Shown here: positions 11,130 through 23,860 of the stretch, piece by piece | Layout of the letters: each line of letters begins with the position of its first letter | Position numbering within the stretch: position 1 is the stretch's first letter | Source: Talpa occidentalis | Lineage: Eukaryota; Chordata; Mammalia; Eulipotyphla; Talpidae | Assembly: GCF_014898055.3 (NCBI RefSeq) | Contig: NW_023600993.1 | Location: 13,246,714-13,310,713 of the forward strand | Length of the DNA stretch: 64,000 nucleotides | Direction of reading: 5' to 3' | Notes under the pieces: generated by a model | The model's input: only the letters and a program-made list of their open reading frames with translations | Database searches by the model: none | Told to the model about the DNA's origin: nothing | Made by a program: the position numbers and the translations under genes

Positions 11130-12960
11130 AAGGCAGAGACGCTTGCCCCAAAAGGGTATTGGTCAAGGAAAGACCATCCTACGGGATAGTGAAGTGCTGC
11201 TTTTGTTGGAGTGTTTATTCTGTCACAGCAGCAATTGTTTCTGTTGTTGTCTCGTTCACTTTGGGCGTGCTATCTGGCACTGTTACTGACACAAACAGGG
11301 ATCTTCCAACTTGACTGATATTTCAGAATCATCAGATGATGTGGCTTGCACACAGTAGGGGCACAAGCCACATTTATTTTGTGATCCAAAGCCTCAGTGC
11401 AGGCTAAGGCATGAACTTTCCTTCCTTTTGGTCTGCTTCCCCCCAGGCGTTTTGTATATATGAGCTGAATTTGCAGTTTAGTTTGATTTGAGCTACCACT
11501 TTGAAAAAGCAAAGCTTATCAAACTTTTCCTAGCTACAGTTATTGTAATTTGCATTTGCTGGAAGTTTATTTTGATAATATAATGTTGGTAACATATTGA
11601 TCAAGGAGCAAAGAATGATAAAAGCCTAATTTGCCCTGATTTGCATTCCATTTTATTTTACTTTTGACTGGTTTTTTTTAGGTAACACGGGTTTTAAATA
11701 CTGTGTGATTCAGAGGTATTACATATTCCATTTTGACTTAAATATATTTTTATCCTTTTAAAAATACCATGTTTTATATTGAGGGGAAAAGAAAGCTTTT
11801 CATAAGTTGATATGTTGGAAAAAGAAAACTAACAGTATCTCTAATTGTGAATTCATCTTCATTTTCACTCTGAAAAACAAGTAATTCCCACATGATGAAG
11901 AAGTGGGGGCTTTAAAATCCTGCGGAAGCTCCCTGACTTTGGCTATTGGGTTTGCGTGTAGGGACATCGCCTGAAGACTCCTATTTTGTTTGCAGCCTGG
12001 CCGGAGACTGTCCTCAAAGGTTAATTTAATTAACTTTCGCTTCTTGGGATTTCTCTTTCCTGAGTAGAAACGCAGCTGCCACCCGCTTCCCTTCCCAACG
12101 CTCTTCGCACGCACTGCCCGTGATGGGTTGCGCGGCCTTGCTTCCCTTCCGTTGGGCGTGAAAGCTGTGCAGCCGGGTGTTGTCACCGTGCCTCTGCTGT
12201 CTCAGACATGTGGCATCTAAATGGCAGTTGATTTGCCTCAGGTGTGCGGTGACATTTTATCCTAAAGCTTCTTTTAGATCTTCTGTTTTCTTCACCCCAA
12301 ATGATCCTCTTTTATATCATGTTGTAACCAGATGCCACTTTGGATTCTTTGTAAGTAGGCAAGATGCGCTGTTCTGGGACGCGTTTCCCGGTGGCTGGTT
12401 CCAGCCCTCTGGAAGGGGCGCCCGAGGGCGCACGTGAGGCAGAGACACGCCGCTTTGTGCATGGACAGAGCGTGTTAGAGACACCCCCGAAGCCTAGGAG
12501 GGTCTCCCCACACCTCGGACAAATTGAATGGCTGTTGGCAGGTCCTGGAATAATGGCGTTTCCTTCAACAAAAGGAGACATTTCCTTATAACGCTGATGA
12601 GAAGAAGACATCGATTCCGGTGGGGATCCCCTGCTGGTGGGGTCTGCACCTTCTCCCAGGTCTGCATGGCTTTTCTCTGGGTTCTCCACTTCCTCCCATT
12701 CCCCCAAGATGTGTATGTGAGGATGGGGGGGGGGTCGTCCCATGCCTCGGTTGTCCCAGGGGAGTGAGCGCAGATGGGTGTGTGAGCCTGTCCTAAGAAG
12801 GGCCATCCCGGCCGGGGCTGCTTCTCACCTCACCCCCTGAGCTGCCAGCATGGGCTCGGCCACCCTGATCCTGAGCCGGAGCAAGTGAGCTGCAAAATAA
12901 AGGAAGTTGAGGGAGGTTCTTTCGTGACCAGAAATACGCTGGAGGAGCTTGACTCCTGTT
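11130..12960. other. Intron sequence, no feature recognised
   Basis: No repeat family recognised. CpGs are somewhat frequent around 12050-12130 and 12370-12450; a G10 run lies near 12726-12735. Minus-strand open frame 12312-12806 has no recognisable domain. Confidence 0.5.
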
Positions 12961-12964
12961 TATA

Positions 12965-13065
12965 TATCAGTTAGCCTGCTGTCCACATGTTTTCCTTCTA
13001 CGCCGTTTTGCTTAAAATTACCATTTCCAAGAACCCGTTCACACTGAGTGAGGACTTCCTGTCCT
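12965..13065 (+). repeat. Old mammalian repeat (probable DNA transposon), copy A
   Basis: CGTTTTGCTTAAAATTACCATTTCCAAGAACCCGTTCACACTGAGTGAGGACTTCCTG matches the segment at about 17379-17431 and a common old mammalian repeat with a TTAAGTGAGGACTTACTG ending. The family name is uncertain. Confidence 0.5.
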
Positions 13066-13069
13066 GCAT

Positions 13070-14580
13070 ATATCTTTCCCCAAACCGTAAAATTAAGATC
13101 TGTTCTCCATTTGTATCTTTTTTCTTCATCCAACCTCTAGCCTGTCTTTCATTTTACAAATTTATTTAGGCTTTTGCAAGTTTTATGGAGCTATTGTTTA
13201 TCCCCCTGAGAATTTCCTAAGAGCTTCTGAGCTCTCGCATCCACACCGTTTGCCATTTTTGTTTTCTTTCCCTGCCCCGGGTGTGTATGTGTCTGGGGTA
13301 GAGGGGATAGTTTATCACCGTAAAGGCAGCAGCTGGGACCTACTACATTTATCAGAACTCAAGAAGGTGGCCCAAAGCCAAACACACACGTCTGGGTTGA
13401 GGGTTTTCTAGCCATTTTGAATTGAAAAGCAATTGTCAGATGCAGAGCCTGGGATGGACAGTTTGATTTAGTGTGGGCCTGGCCGTTTAGTGATGGGATC
13501 TTCCCCTGTGGCAGGAGCCCCTTGGTGTGGCAGGAGGTGACTCCCCCTTAGCAGCAGCCAGCACTCCTGTGCCAGCCCCGGGTTTCCTCCCACTTCCTTT
13601 ACTCGGAAGTGAGAAGCTGTTACAGAGCCCCCTGATTTCTTACCAGAAAATAGAAAGAGAAAAGTCAAGTTGGAGGTTCCTAAAAGGGAAATCCATCCTT
13701 CCTTATTTAATGACAAAACAAACTTTCTTGAATCCGCAAGCATGTTTTTTATTTCTCTGGGACTACCTTCACCCACATCTGTCTGTCTGCCAAGTACTGA
13801 TCTGTTAACCTGCTATTAGTGTGCTTTTGCTTTGAGTTGTTTTTCCAGCATTGCTGTATTTTTCAATATCTTTGATTTGGGGGGATCGATTTTAAAATGA
13901 TGTAAATGACATATTGAAGAGCATCTTGAGGGGGAAGAAATTCCCTCTAGGATGTAGACGATGAATGGGAGAGATCCTGGGGCTGGAGCTTGGGTGGAGG
14001 GTGAGTGAGGATGCGCACGTTTGGAGGGGTGAGGTTGTACTCCCAAAATCGTGTCGTTATGTAAATGGTGGCAAATCAACAAATTTGAAGAGGAAAAAAA
14101 AATCCCTCCAGATCTCATCTGTCCCATACAGCTGTTTTCCCAGCGTGCATACCCGGTCTTGCGCGTATCTGGCATCTAGCACCAGTGCTGTCAGGGGAAC
14201 ATTCTGTTTTGTTCAGGGGTTGCTTTTCATAATCGGGCTACAGTCTCAGATTCTCTCTCCTTTGGATTTATAAGCTGCCCAGCCAAGTTTAAAAGTCTAG
14301 GATTTGTGCCCATGGTCCAAAGCAGAACTAAGTGACTCCTGTGGGAATAAAATAATCCGCGTAGGAGAAGAGCTTTGGTGTGTGCTGAACCATGGTCTAA
14401 ACAAACACGGTGGCCACAGTTGCCAACCACCGACTCGCTCGTTTATCACTGTAATGCTGATGTGACTGACTTGAACTGAGATGGTTCTAGTAGAGACAGA
14501 AATTTTCATGGTAAAAACTCTTTCTCCTTTATGCAGAAAAGTGTTCCAAAACACACTTAGGCAATGTCACTTAAACTAAA
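13070..14580. other. Intron sequence, no feature recognised
   Basis: Mixed composition. Open frames here are short and overlap on both strands without homology signs. Confidence 0.5.
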
Positions 14581-14589
14581 TGTCAATCA

Positions 14590-14858
14590 GGCCTCCCCGC
14601 TGGTGCCGCAGGTTGCGCTCAGCGCTGTGAAGCTGTCCCCAGTCTCTGCAGCGTGGGTTCGATTCCCAGCCGGCCAGGGAGATACCCATATGGTGCGGCA
14701 GACCTCATCTGCCTCGCCCACTGCTACTCTCAGCAGTGTCTTAGGTTTCTCTGCCTGTTCTACTCCACACTCTGTCTCTGGTGAATCTTCTCACCCTTTC
14801 GCACCTCTGGCCTGTACCCCAGTTCTTGTATAAATAAAAATAAATCTTTTTTTAAAAA
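14590..14858 (+). mobile_element. tRNA-derived SINE, subfamily 2
   Basis: Begins GGCCTCCCCGCTGGTGCC, has GGTTCGATTCCCAGC as B box, and ends ATAAATCTTTTTTTAAAA. Target-site duplication GTCAATCA at 14582-14589 and 14859-14866. Confidence 0.9.
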
Positions 14859-14869
14859 GTCAATCAATG

Positions 14870-16720
14870 CGGCATCTAGCGCAGACATATTCTGGCATTT
14901 TGGAGTCACAGTTTCAAATATAATGAGTTGGGACCTCATTGCAGATCAGCCGCTTGCTACATTTTCCTGTATATTGTGAAGACACTTGGACAAAATAGGA
15001 AAGCCGTTTATTTTCAGCTGTTTAGGTAAATTATTATTTACAATCTAGACAGGAAGTGAATTCTACAGTTGGCTGTGTTATTATGTCTATTTATTCTCAA
15101 ATATATGATGAGTTTTTCATCTCTGATACGCAGTTTAAATAAGGCCCCAAAACAAGTGTTGACACTTGTTTTTTTGTTTTTAAATGAGGAATTATATAAA
15201 CCATCAATTTGGGTTTAAAGATTATGATTTCTTGAAGAGAAAATAGGGTCTAATAATTCTGAAATTAAAAATAACCTATGACTTAGCTACCTTCACTGAC
15301 TCTTCCTACTATTTCACTTGCAGGTTTTGCTTGGTAGACTTGTAATTGCTTGTAAAGTTCTGGAATTTGGGGAAGACAGATTTTTATTAAATAATAAATC
15401 ATCTCCATGGCCCTCTGATTAGAAGGCTCTTGTGTGGGCTGTAGCATTCGAGTTTGTAGCTTCTAGTGAGTCTTTTCAGGGTTCACCTCTTTGGGTGATC
15501 TACCTGGCTTCTAGTCTCCATAAATTAAAAAAGAGAGTCATGATAATTCATAATTAACATGGAAACTCAGAAAGGTGTCACTAATAAGAAGAAAAAATGG
15601 TTATAATTTAAGAATTGCCCTTTTGTAGCAGTTTCAGATGTAAATAGATTACATAAAAGAAACTAAGATCGATTGCTTTCATTAAATACAAACGCAAGTA
15701 GGTTTATTGCTGATTTGAGAGCATAGGTTTGTGTCATTTGCAAAGGAAATTATTATAGAATTCCTTTAATTCTTCTCTTCAGCAGAGCTTGTAGTAACTT
15801 GACCTTCATGTATTTTAGTTATTTTAAGGAAGGCTCCGGAGCCCCTAAGAAGTGCTCTCTTAACCTTTATTCCAGGAATGGCGGCTCCAGTCTGGGTGCC
15901 CCACCTCCAGTGTTAGTGTCTAATCAGGTACTTTTGAAATCATTCATTTCTTCTATCTCCTCTGAAAATGGAGGCTCTCTAGTACTGTCATTGAACTTGA
16001 CTCTCCCGGCTTAATATTTATTCATTGCATTAAACTAAACATCCAAATATAAAAAAGAGCTGTTTTATGCTTGAATTTAACTATATATTTTATGGGTATA
16101 TTCTCCAAGAAGCCGAAACAGGACTTTCTGCTCTGCTGGGGCTGGGGACAGATGAAGGGAGCTGTTGGTGTAGGAAGGAGCCAGCCTGACTCGTAAAAAA
16201 CTAGGGAGTCTAGTGATCCCACAAGTCACAAGAAAACCTGTGAGGAAGTGTGTGATGTTTCTCACATCTTTATGTCTGTGGACAGCTGTCCTAGCTGCCC
16301 CGAGGACTGTAAGGGAGAGGACAGTAATGTCCACGTCTGGGGGAGCCATGGGGGTCTGCTCGTGACTGGCTCGGCCTCCTGGCCCACTGTCATTGTGCTG
16401 TCCCTCCCCTCTTGGCCTGATTGCGGCTCTTTACTCCTGTCCGGGCACCATAAAACATTTTTTTAAAGCTCTAATGGAGGAAGAGCCATTGGTAACCTAA
16501 TGGTGGACCCAAACAGTCACCTGTCAGAGAAGCTAGGATAGGACCATGCCAGTGATAGGTTCTGACCAGTGATAGGCCAGCAAGAGCCCCATTACATGTA
16601 ACTGTTGAAGACAGGACACCCCAAATACATGCTTAGGACTTGTAGTTCTCGTGTGTCTTTACTTTAAAAATAGAAAGTTTAGAATAGCTTGTTACATGTT
16701 TCTAAAGGGAATCAGGGGAA
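14870..16720. other. Intron sequence, AT-rich, no feature recognised
   Basis: Mostly AT-rich single-copy-looking sequence; CCAGTGATAGG occurs twice near 16548-16578. Confidence 0.5.
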
Positions 16721-16724
16721 GGAG

Positions 16725-16935
16725 TCTGACATTTATCGGGCCTCTATGTGCCAGATTGATTCCCTGCATTCAACTATGCATCTTACTCCTTTAGTAACCC
16801 TATAACATATGTTACTATGCTTGTGTATGGATGCGGAAATTGAGGTCAAGACAGAGAATGCATCTAGTAGCCTGAGATCTTTAGCCACCTGCAGCCAGAG
16901 TCAGTGTTTAGACGCGTCTGTCCGGTGTTTGCCAG
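16725..16935 (+). mobile_element. MIR SINE fragment
   Basis: GACATTTATCGGGCCTCTATGTGCCAG, ATCTTACTCCTTTAGTAACCCTATAACA and GGATGCGGAAATTGAGG follow the MIR core order in sense orientation. Confidence 0.75.
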
Positions 16936-17319
16936 CGCTTTGTCCTTCCATGTTTGCTGAAATGCAGGAAGACCTCCTGGAAGGAGGTTTCAAAGACAGA
17001 CCCAATAGTCCTTCTCCATGTTTTGCGTGCCTGGAAGGCCAGGTCTGCGCTCTGCTTGGTGAGTCTGGGGCTCAGCAGAGGCTGGCACGTGGCAGGCTCT
17101 CAGGAAATGTCTGCTGAGTGAGGAAAGGTCACAAGTTCTAATAGAAAACTTATTATTTCAGCAAGTGGCAGGTTTGTCAACAATATGAAATTTAGCAATG
17201 TTATGCAATTACTAGAAAATGTGACATTTATTTAACACTCTGAAACTGGACATTATGGCCAGGCCCCAGATAGTTCAATGTTGTTTTATTTTTAACATTA
17301 ATGAGAAAAAGGAATCACT

Positions 17320-17435
17320 ACCAACACTTTACAAAACCATGTTATTTTGGAGCCTGCTTGCTTTATATGTCATTTTGTTTAAAGTCAGTTTCCAGGAACC
17401 TACCTGTGACATTAAGTGAGGACTTACTGTGTGTG
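17320..17435 (+). repeat. Old mammalian repeat (probable DNA transposon), copy B
   Basis: CATTTTGTTTAAAGTCAGTTTCCAGGAACCTACCTGTGACATTAAGTGAGGACTTACTGT. Same family and orientation as copy A, about 4.4 kb away; better preserved than copy A. Confidence 0.55.
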
Positions 17436-17439
17436 AGGA

Positions 17440-20400
17440 AATGATACAAACTGAAATTCAGGAGATGTCAACAATCTTTAGCAATGGCTAAAGAGGCCAG
17501 TGCTGCCTCTGGAGGAAGGTGCATGATAAGCCTAGAGCTGTCTAAAGTAATGAGTGCTCATTTGTGCATTTTCCACTTCTCTTCCCATAAAGTTTAAATG
17601 CTGAAAAACGACCATTATGGAGATTTTCATAAGCTTTATTTTTTATATAAAGGACAACAAACACGACCTTCAGTCACATTCAGAGTTAAAAATGAATATA
17701 TTCAAGGCATTTACTGTGTAATTCTTAGCCAAAGAAGTGAAGTTATCATCAACATGTTCTGTAAAAACATGATAAAAATATGAAGGACAAGATAAACACT
17801 GGTATTTTACTACTAACCATAGAACCATGGATTAGTCAAGCCTGGGGTCTGATGGGAATTCCATGAGTTTGAATAAATCAAGTTGAAGTTAAAGGGGGAT
17901 TTTTTTCCCTTAAGGGTGAAAAGACCCATGGCCGCCTCGGGGCCTCTGTTCTCTGCCTCTTATACTGCAGCCCTTGGATCTCCACCTTCCCCACCCATCT
18001 GGCCTTTCACCAGAGAGCACAGGCATTGAGATGCCTGTTCATTTGGAAAAGTATATTTAGAACCAGCAGAAACCAGTCCTACCACTGTAAAGGAAAAGGC
18101 TTGTTTCCCCCAGAGAAATCTCCCTTCAAGAAAATGCGGCTGTGCTAGCTGCTTTTCCTTAGCGGTTCACTTCACAGTGAGGGTAACACCGCAAATGCTG
18201 TGATTTCCTGCAACTTTTGTGGAGACTGGCCGGTTTCCTTTTCCCGAGGGGAGAGTCGGGGAGTGGCTGCCCTGAGATTTTGTGGAGAGGCCGGCCCCAG
18301 GGACAGTGGCTGCGGTGGCTGCAGCCCCCTTGGGGTTTGGGCATCAGAGGTTGCAAGGAGCTGCCGTTTTCCTCTGGCCCTGTCTGTGTTACAGTTCTGT
18401 GAACAGTGGGATTTCGTGGCCTGAAATTATTTTTAAGTGGTTATCCTGACTGAACTGTTGATTTGTATCAACTAGGTGAAAGCCAGTTATAATTTGCATT
18501 TATTAAAGCCTCTAAACGTTCAAGTCTGCTTTCAGTGACACTGAGGGGATAAAAGATATTCATCATGTTTATATGTGACCTGCTCGTAATACTAATTTTT
18601 AATTCATTTGAAAGTTATGTCCGTGTCCTCGCTCATATTACAGCTTCTTATGTAATGTCAGACATGAGGTCATTTAACTAGTATTTGATGGTTCCTTGTG
18701 GTCATTTATTATGGACATGTAATGGGGGACATTTTTTAATTTTTTCCCTTCCACCTCCCTCTTCCCCCCTCCCTCTCTGAGGACAGTTATCCTCGCTTTC
18801 TCTTTATGTGTAGTGTGGCTTTTGGGGTGATATGAGTGACCACCTTGGGATTTTTTTTTTTTAGGATTTATTTATTTATGCATACAAGAACTGGGGTACA
18901 GGCCAGAGATGCAGGGGGATGAGAGCATTCACCAGAGATAGCGGGGACCAGAACAGGCAGACTGACTGAAACACACTGGTGAGGGGAGCAGTGGGCAAGA
19001 CAGGAGAGGTCTGCTGCGCCATGTGGGTAGCTCCCTGGCCGGCCCGGGATCGAACTCGAGCTGCAGAGGCTGCGGATTGCTTCATAGTGCGGTGCTTAAC
19101 CCCTTGCGCCACCAGGGAGGTCCCACTGTGGGATTTTTAATATTGGTATTTGTAATTTTTTAAAGCATAAGACTCACAAATAATAATTTCTTCCAGAAAG
19201 TTTACACCAGCCTAGCTTAAATGTTTGACCACCAGCCCTGCTTTTCAAACATTTGTTTCTGAGTTTAAAGATGAAATGTGCTGAGTGCTTGCTTTGGGCA
19301 AAGCACCACACTGCAATGTAAGGGGGGTTCGGAATCACAGTGCAAATAAGCCCTTCCTGAAGGAGCTTGTCCCCTAGATATGTACCTGCTGACACTCTAG
19401 CCCAACCCTGGTAGTGACTGAGCAGCAGCGTCTGGTTAGTCCAAATTGAGACACACGTGTTGGAACTAGATAGGATTTCACAGATGTGTTTAAACAGAAG
19501 GCAAGGTAGCCCAACAACTTTTATATTGATGACCTGTTGAAATGACAGTATTTTGGGCTAAGTGCAATACATTATTCAAGTTTATATCATCTGTTTCTTT
19601 TTCCATTTCAATGTGACCACTAGACATTTTAATTCTCATGTGTGACTTACCTTTTGTGCACACACACTTCTGCAGTGTTGCTGCTTCTTTGCAGCGCATC
19701 ACTTAGGGAAATTCTCCATCTGCCCAAAGGCCGCTCAGTGTTTTCCTCCTGAATACTCCTGTGCAGAACCACAAACCAGCAAACAGTAACAAAGGGTAAC
19801 AGGACAGGAAGTCAGAGTATATGTTTCTTATTAGTCCTTTAACTAGCCCATTATTATGTAAATAGGTGACTAGCTAGCGTGCTTTCTTCTTATAAGATAT
19901 GATTAAAAAATGAAAAATGGTAGTAAACCTCAGGTTCCTGGGTACCTAGAATAGAAATGAAAGGAAAGGAGAGAGGTGGGGGACGAGGGCCGTCCAGCGT
20001 CAGGATGACTGTACGAAGTGCATGAGGATGTTGGGAAGTATATCTAGACCATTTGTCAGGGATGATGCAGGCAGAGGAGAAAGTGCAATCAAACACTCCA
20101 AAATGCTTGTTAGAGGAGAGAATGGTGTTGATGGCAGTAGTGATGAGGTCCACTGCATTAACTGTGCATCAAGAACATTCTCCAGCACTTCTGCATGAAT
20201 GCTCCAGCTGCTTTGGGAGGCAGGTGCTCTTATCACAGCCCATGTTTCAAAAGCATCAGGCCAGGAAGTGAGGGCGCAGAGGTCAGCCTCAGGCCCCACT
20301 GGTCAGGTGGTGGAAGGCTCCCCCCAAGGCGGCCCACTTCCTTTCTGTTACAAAGGAACAGGCATCCATCAGCTCAGCTCACTGGGTGCTTAGATGGCAG

Positions 20401-20550
20401 CTCTCTGTGCTTTTTAACCATTTGGATCCTTGAGATTAACTTGGGCATAATTTCAGGTGATCTCCTTCTTCACTGTCCAGTAATCCCAGTAAACAAGACT
20501 TGAGGATGTGTGATGTGAAAGTCTCAGTTAAGCCCTGCTTCACTGTGCTT
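17440..20550. other. Intron sequence outside the SINE, no feature recognised
   Basis: Apart from the SINE at 18856-19128, I see only a pyrimidine-rich stretch at about 18740-18780. Confidence 0.5.
18856..19128 (-). mobile_element. tRNA-derived SINE, subfamily 2
   Basis: Minus-strand copy with GATTTATTTATTTATGCATA tail complement and head ending GCGCCACCAGGGAGG. Target-site duplication TGGGATTTTT at 18846-18855 and 19129-19138. Confidence 0.9.
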
Positions 20551-20554
20551 TCAC

Positions 20555-20735
20555 ATTTATTGCACGTTTATTATCTCACCCGTGCCTTACCAAGCCCTTT
20601 GAGAAATTAAGGGCAAGCAATTACTTTGCTCATTTTATAAAATTAGCAGCTGAGGTTTCAAGAGGTTTATTGACCTTTGCAAGGCTACAGAGCCAGTAAC
20701 TGGGCTTCTAGAAGGAGAATGCAGCCCTAGTGGCC
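20555..20735 (+). mobile_element. MIR SINE fragment
   Basis: TTTATTATCTCACCCGTGCC, CTCATTTTATAAAATTAGCAGCTGAGG, GACCTTTGCAAGGCTACAGAGCCAGTAACTGGGCTTC: MIR in sense orientation. Confidence 0.72.
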
Positions 20736-21174
20736 AGAGTGGCTGCCCAGGGCAGTGAGGGGCCACGCCAAGCCAGCCTTGGGACCTGGCTTTGCACTTA
20801 GCAGCCGGAACTTTGAGCACTGACTCACACAGCGTCCAGCCAGAGAAGCAGTATTTCCCTCGAGCATTTCATCGAGGGACCTGTTACAGGAGGTGGGGAA
20901 CCCAGGAGGCCCATTGGGGAATTGGTAATGCCTCCCAGAGATGAGCCCAGCAAAAAACCATGCCTGAACCCAGGAGCTGTGGCCCCTTAGAAGAGAGATA
21001 CCCTCCTTTGCCCTGCAAAGAGAGGGGCAGCAACCGCCCAGCTTCACCCTGCCTCCTGCACAGCCTCCGGTCTCTGCCAGAGCCTCAGGGCCACGCTGAG
21101 CAGGTCTGCAGAGGCCACCTCCCCCATGGAGCAGAGAGCGAGGGAGCCAGCCGCTTGCCTGGTCAGCTGTTCAG

Positions 21175-21290
21175 CCTCTCGAATGGAGGTGATAGGTCCT
21201 GCCTTACGGAGGTGAGGATTCAAAGAGATGATGTTTAGAAAATGCCTGTGCCTACTAGACACTCATCAAAGGTAGCCTCCCCCCTCCCCT
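21175..21290 (-). mobile_element. MIR SINE fragment, antisense
   Basis: The plus strand reads AATGGAGGTGATAGGTCCTGCCTTACGGAGGTGAGGATTCAAAGAGATGATG then CCTACTAGACACTCATCAAAGG, the antisense MIR core and end. Confidence 0.6.
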
Positions 21291-21299
21291 TTGCTTCAT

Positions 21300-23740
21300 G
21301 GGAACAGCCCTTGAGACCAGAGCATCTTAGGTGTGTGACGGCAACATTTGCCGCCGAGCCAGGTTGTGATTCTGGTATATGTCACATTTCACTTCCTTCA
21401 TTCTTTTTGGCATTTTCTTCTTTCTCAACTCAAAGACATTCCATACATTATTTAAATCTAAGACACTCCCCATTTTGTCCAGGGGGTAGTCGGCTGCAGG
21501 GGCCAGGACTTCTTAGAGGGAGCCGATACAGGCCCCATAGAGGGCTGATCCCCATGTTCCTCGTCCCATCTTATTTTGAAAAGTCTTTGGTCTCAAGTTT
21601 TAGTCTAATTAAATTAAAAACTACTTTCCAATAATGCCTTCAAAATCAAGACTAAATTACTCAGAAAACAAATTTATAATTGGAATAAACATGGTTCAGC
21701 TCTAACTCCAGCTCTTTTCAGAGAACAAAATGTGATTTCTGTGTGGCCATTATAATTTCCAGTAAACCCAAGTCAATTTTATATCATATTTGGGTTAGGG
21801 AAGGAAGGGAGATGCATCAAAGCAGCTCAAAATTATAAACTTTTCGCTAATCTAATTTTAGATGCATTTCATAAAGACCGTGAGCCACAGACTCAACTCC
21901 GCAATTTTATAAACATTTCTCAACGTGGAGAGCGCATTTTGAGGTGGTGTGGGATAGAGTCCTGGATTGTTAATGGTGACACATGACAGTGATGATATAA
22001 TGCATTTGTGTTTTGATTTAAATGAAAACGACAATATACATGCATATTGGGGGGCTGTGGAGGCGGATGGTCTGATCCATGGACAAATGCATGCATGGTC
22101 TGTTAAGGTGATCAGCGGCCTCACTCCTTGGTACAGTTCCAAGAACTCACACTCCGCCTCCAGTAGCTCCCTAAAAACTTTGTCCCCTCTGTGAGAGGCT
22201 CCCACACCTCTGTACCACACCCAGCCGCTGTCACCCCCATTTGTGTATTGTTTTCCCTTAGGTAGGCTGCACAGGCATTGCTCTGAGATTTGCAGGAAGG
22301 CCATACAGGAGAGGCTGAATTGAGAAGGGAAATCTGGATCACAGCATTCGAGGGTGTGTGGTGTGCCCAGGCTGGTGCCTGTGGAGCCCCATTTCACGGG
22401 AATTATGGGAGATCAGGACCCTGCACAGCCAAGCTGGTGGTTGCGTCGTGTTCCCAGTGACATCCATGCAGACCAGAGGGGAGCTCCAGCTGGACAAGGA
22501 CCCAGTTCTAGCCAGACAAGCTAAGGCCCCATCCCATTAAGGGAAGGAGGGTAGGGAGAGCTGTCCCCCGCCTCAGGCAATAAATGAGCAGCCTGAGGTC
22601 CCTGCCCAAACCAGACCTTACACACTGGTAGAGCTGGGTCCAAGGGACCATCACGCTGGACAAGGTGTCACCTGCAAGTTGGAGGTGTCCAGATCGACCT
22701 CCTGGCAGTCAGGAAAGTAATGTGCCTGTCGCTGTGATTTAACCTTGGTCATGTCTGAATTTCCAGTGCTTAAAACTCAGTAAGGACTTAACACATTATT
22801 AATGAATAAGGTCACTTTCAAGTAGAGGGACCATGTGTTTCAGTTTGCCCAGGACAGTCCCTGTCTGGTGGCATTATTATTAATAACCACTTTCATGTCC
22901 CAGTTTATCTTTTTTTTCCTTGAAGACACTTGAATTTACTAATAAAGACAACCAACATTCTCCTTGTACTTTTATTTACATTTATTAAGTATTTGCTTCT
23001 TCACTTTTTCTGGGGTAGCTTTTCTTCAGTGTGACCTCCTCTTCTGGTTTAGAGCAATCTGCTTGTTTCAGCCAGTGTCATCCCTGTGGGGGGGCTCCCA
23101 CGGGGCTACCTCCCACCAGGCGCCCTGGCAGCTCTGTAACCCATCCCAGGGCTCTGTTCTCCTGCATGTGCCAGTGACCCAGAAACCACGCCTCAACCTT
23201 CACGTCCAGCGCTTCTCCCTGCGGGTTCGAGTGTGTGCAATGGAGGTTCAGCGCTCCTTTTGGGAGCCTGCTGTGGCCTGGTCCTCTGGACAGTGACAGC
23301 CTCCCGGTACTTGGCTTTTCAGATGTGATCCCCTTGGTGGCCTGGGCAGTTCCCTGAGTGTTGAGGGAGATTTGCAAGACTTTGTAGAGTCAAGTCAAGG
23401 GTCAAGTGAGTAGGGAAACCATTTTCAGAGATCACCTGAGGCCACTTTGGGAAGTAGAGTGGTGGCGACTGGGGAAATTCTTGAGAATTCTGAAATATCC
23501 CAGGTTCAGTGTCTGCCTTGGGGGAAGGTAGTCCCCCGTTGCTGCGGGGTGTGGGGGCTGCAGGCTGTGGGGGCTGCGGGGCTGTGGGCTGCGGGCCTTC
23601 TGCCTGGGGCGCTGCTTCAGTGCCCAGTGCGCTCTCTCTGAGCAGCTCCTCTCAGAAGCCTGGGCCTTAGCGAGTCAGTGCAGGTTGCATAATGGGCCAA
23701 AGGGTGAGCTTTAAAATGCTCAGGAGTCAAATCCCTATTT
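21300..23740. other. Intron sequence, no gene recognised
   Basis: Contains the G-rich block annotated separately near its 3' end. Open frames (for example minus 21858-22397) show no domain. Confidence 0.5.
23546..23595 (+). repeat. G-rich degenerate minisatellite with G-quadruplex pattern
   Basis: Successive runs GGGG, GGGGG, GGGGG, GGGG, GGG and GGG are separated by short CTG-containing spacers built on a CTGYGGGG theme. The pattern satisfies a G3+ quadruplex motif on the plus (transcribed-sense) strand. Confidence 0.8.
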
Positions 23741-23757
23741 AAAAGTGCTGCTTGGTG

Positions 23758-23860
23758 GGCCTCCCCTGGTGGCGCAGCGGTCGAGCGCTGGGCTGTGCAG
23801 CCTCTGCAGCACTGGTTTGTTCCCAGGCCTCCGACGAGGGTCCCACAAAAAAAAAAAAAA
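23758..23860 (+). mobile_element. Head-only tRNA-derived SINE copy with poly-A tail
   Basis: Only about the first 85 bases of the SINE (through GAGGGTCCCAC) are present, followed directly by a run of about 17 A. It is flanked by near-perfect copies of AAAAGTGCTGCTTGGTG (23741-23757; 23861-23877, one mismatch), so it is a complete insertion rather than a later deletion of the body. Confidence 0.88.

Noticed and set aside
12312..12806. 164-codon minus-strand open frame
   Set aside because: No start context, domain or codon signature; within intronic sequence.
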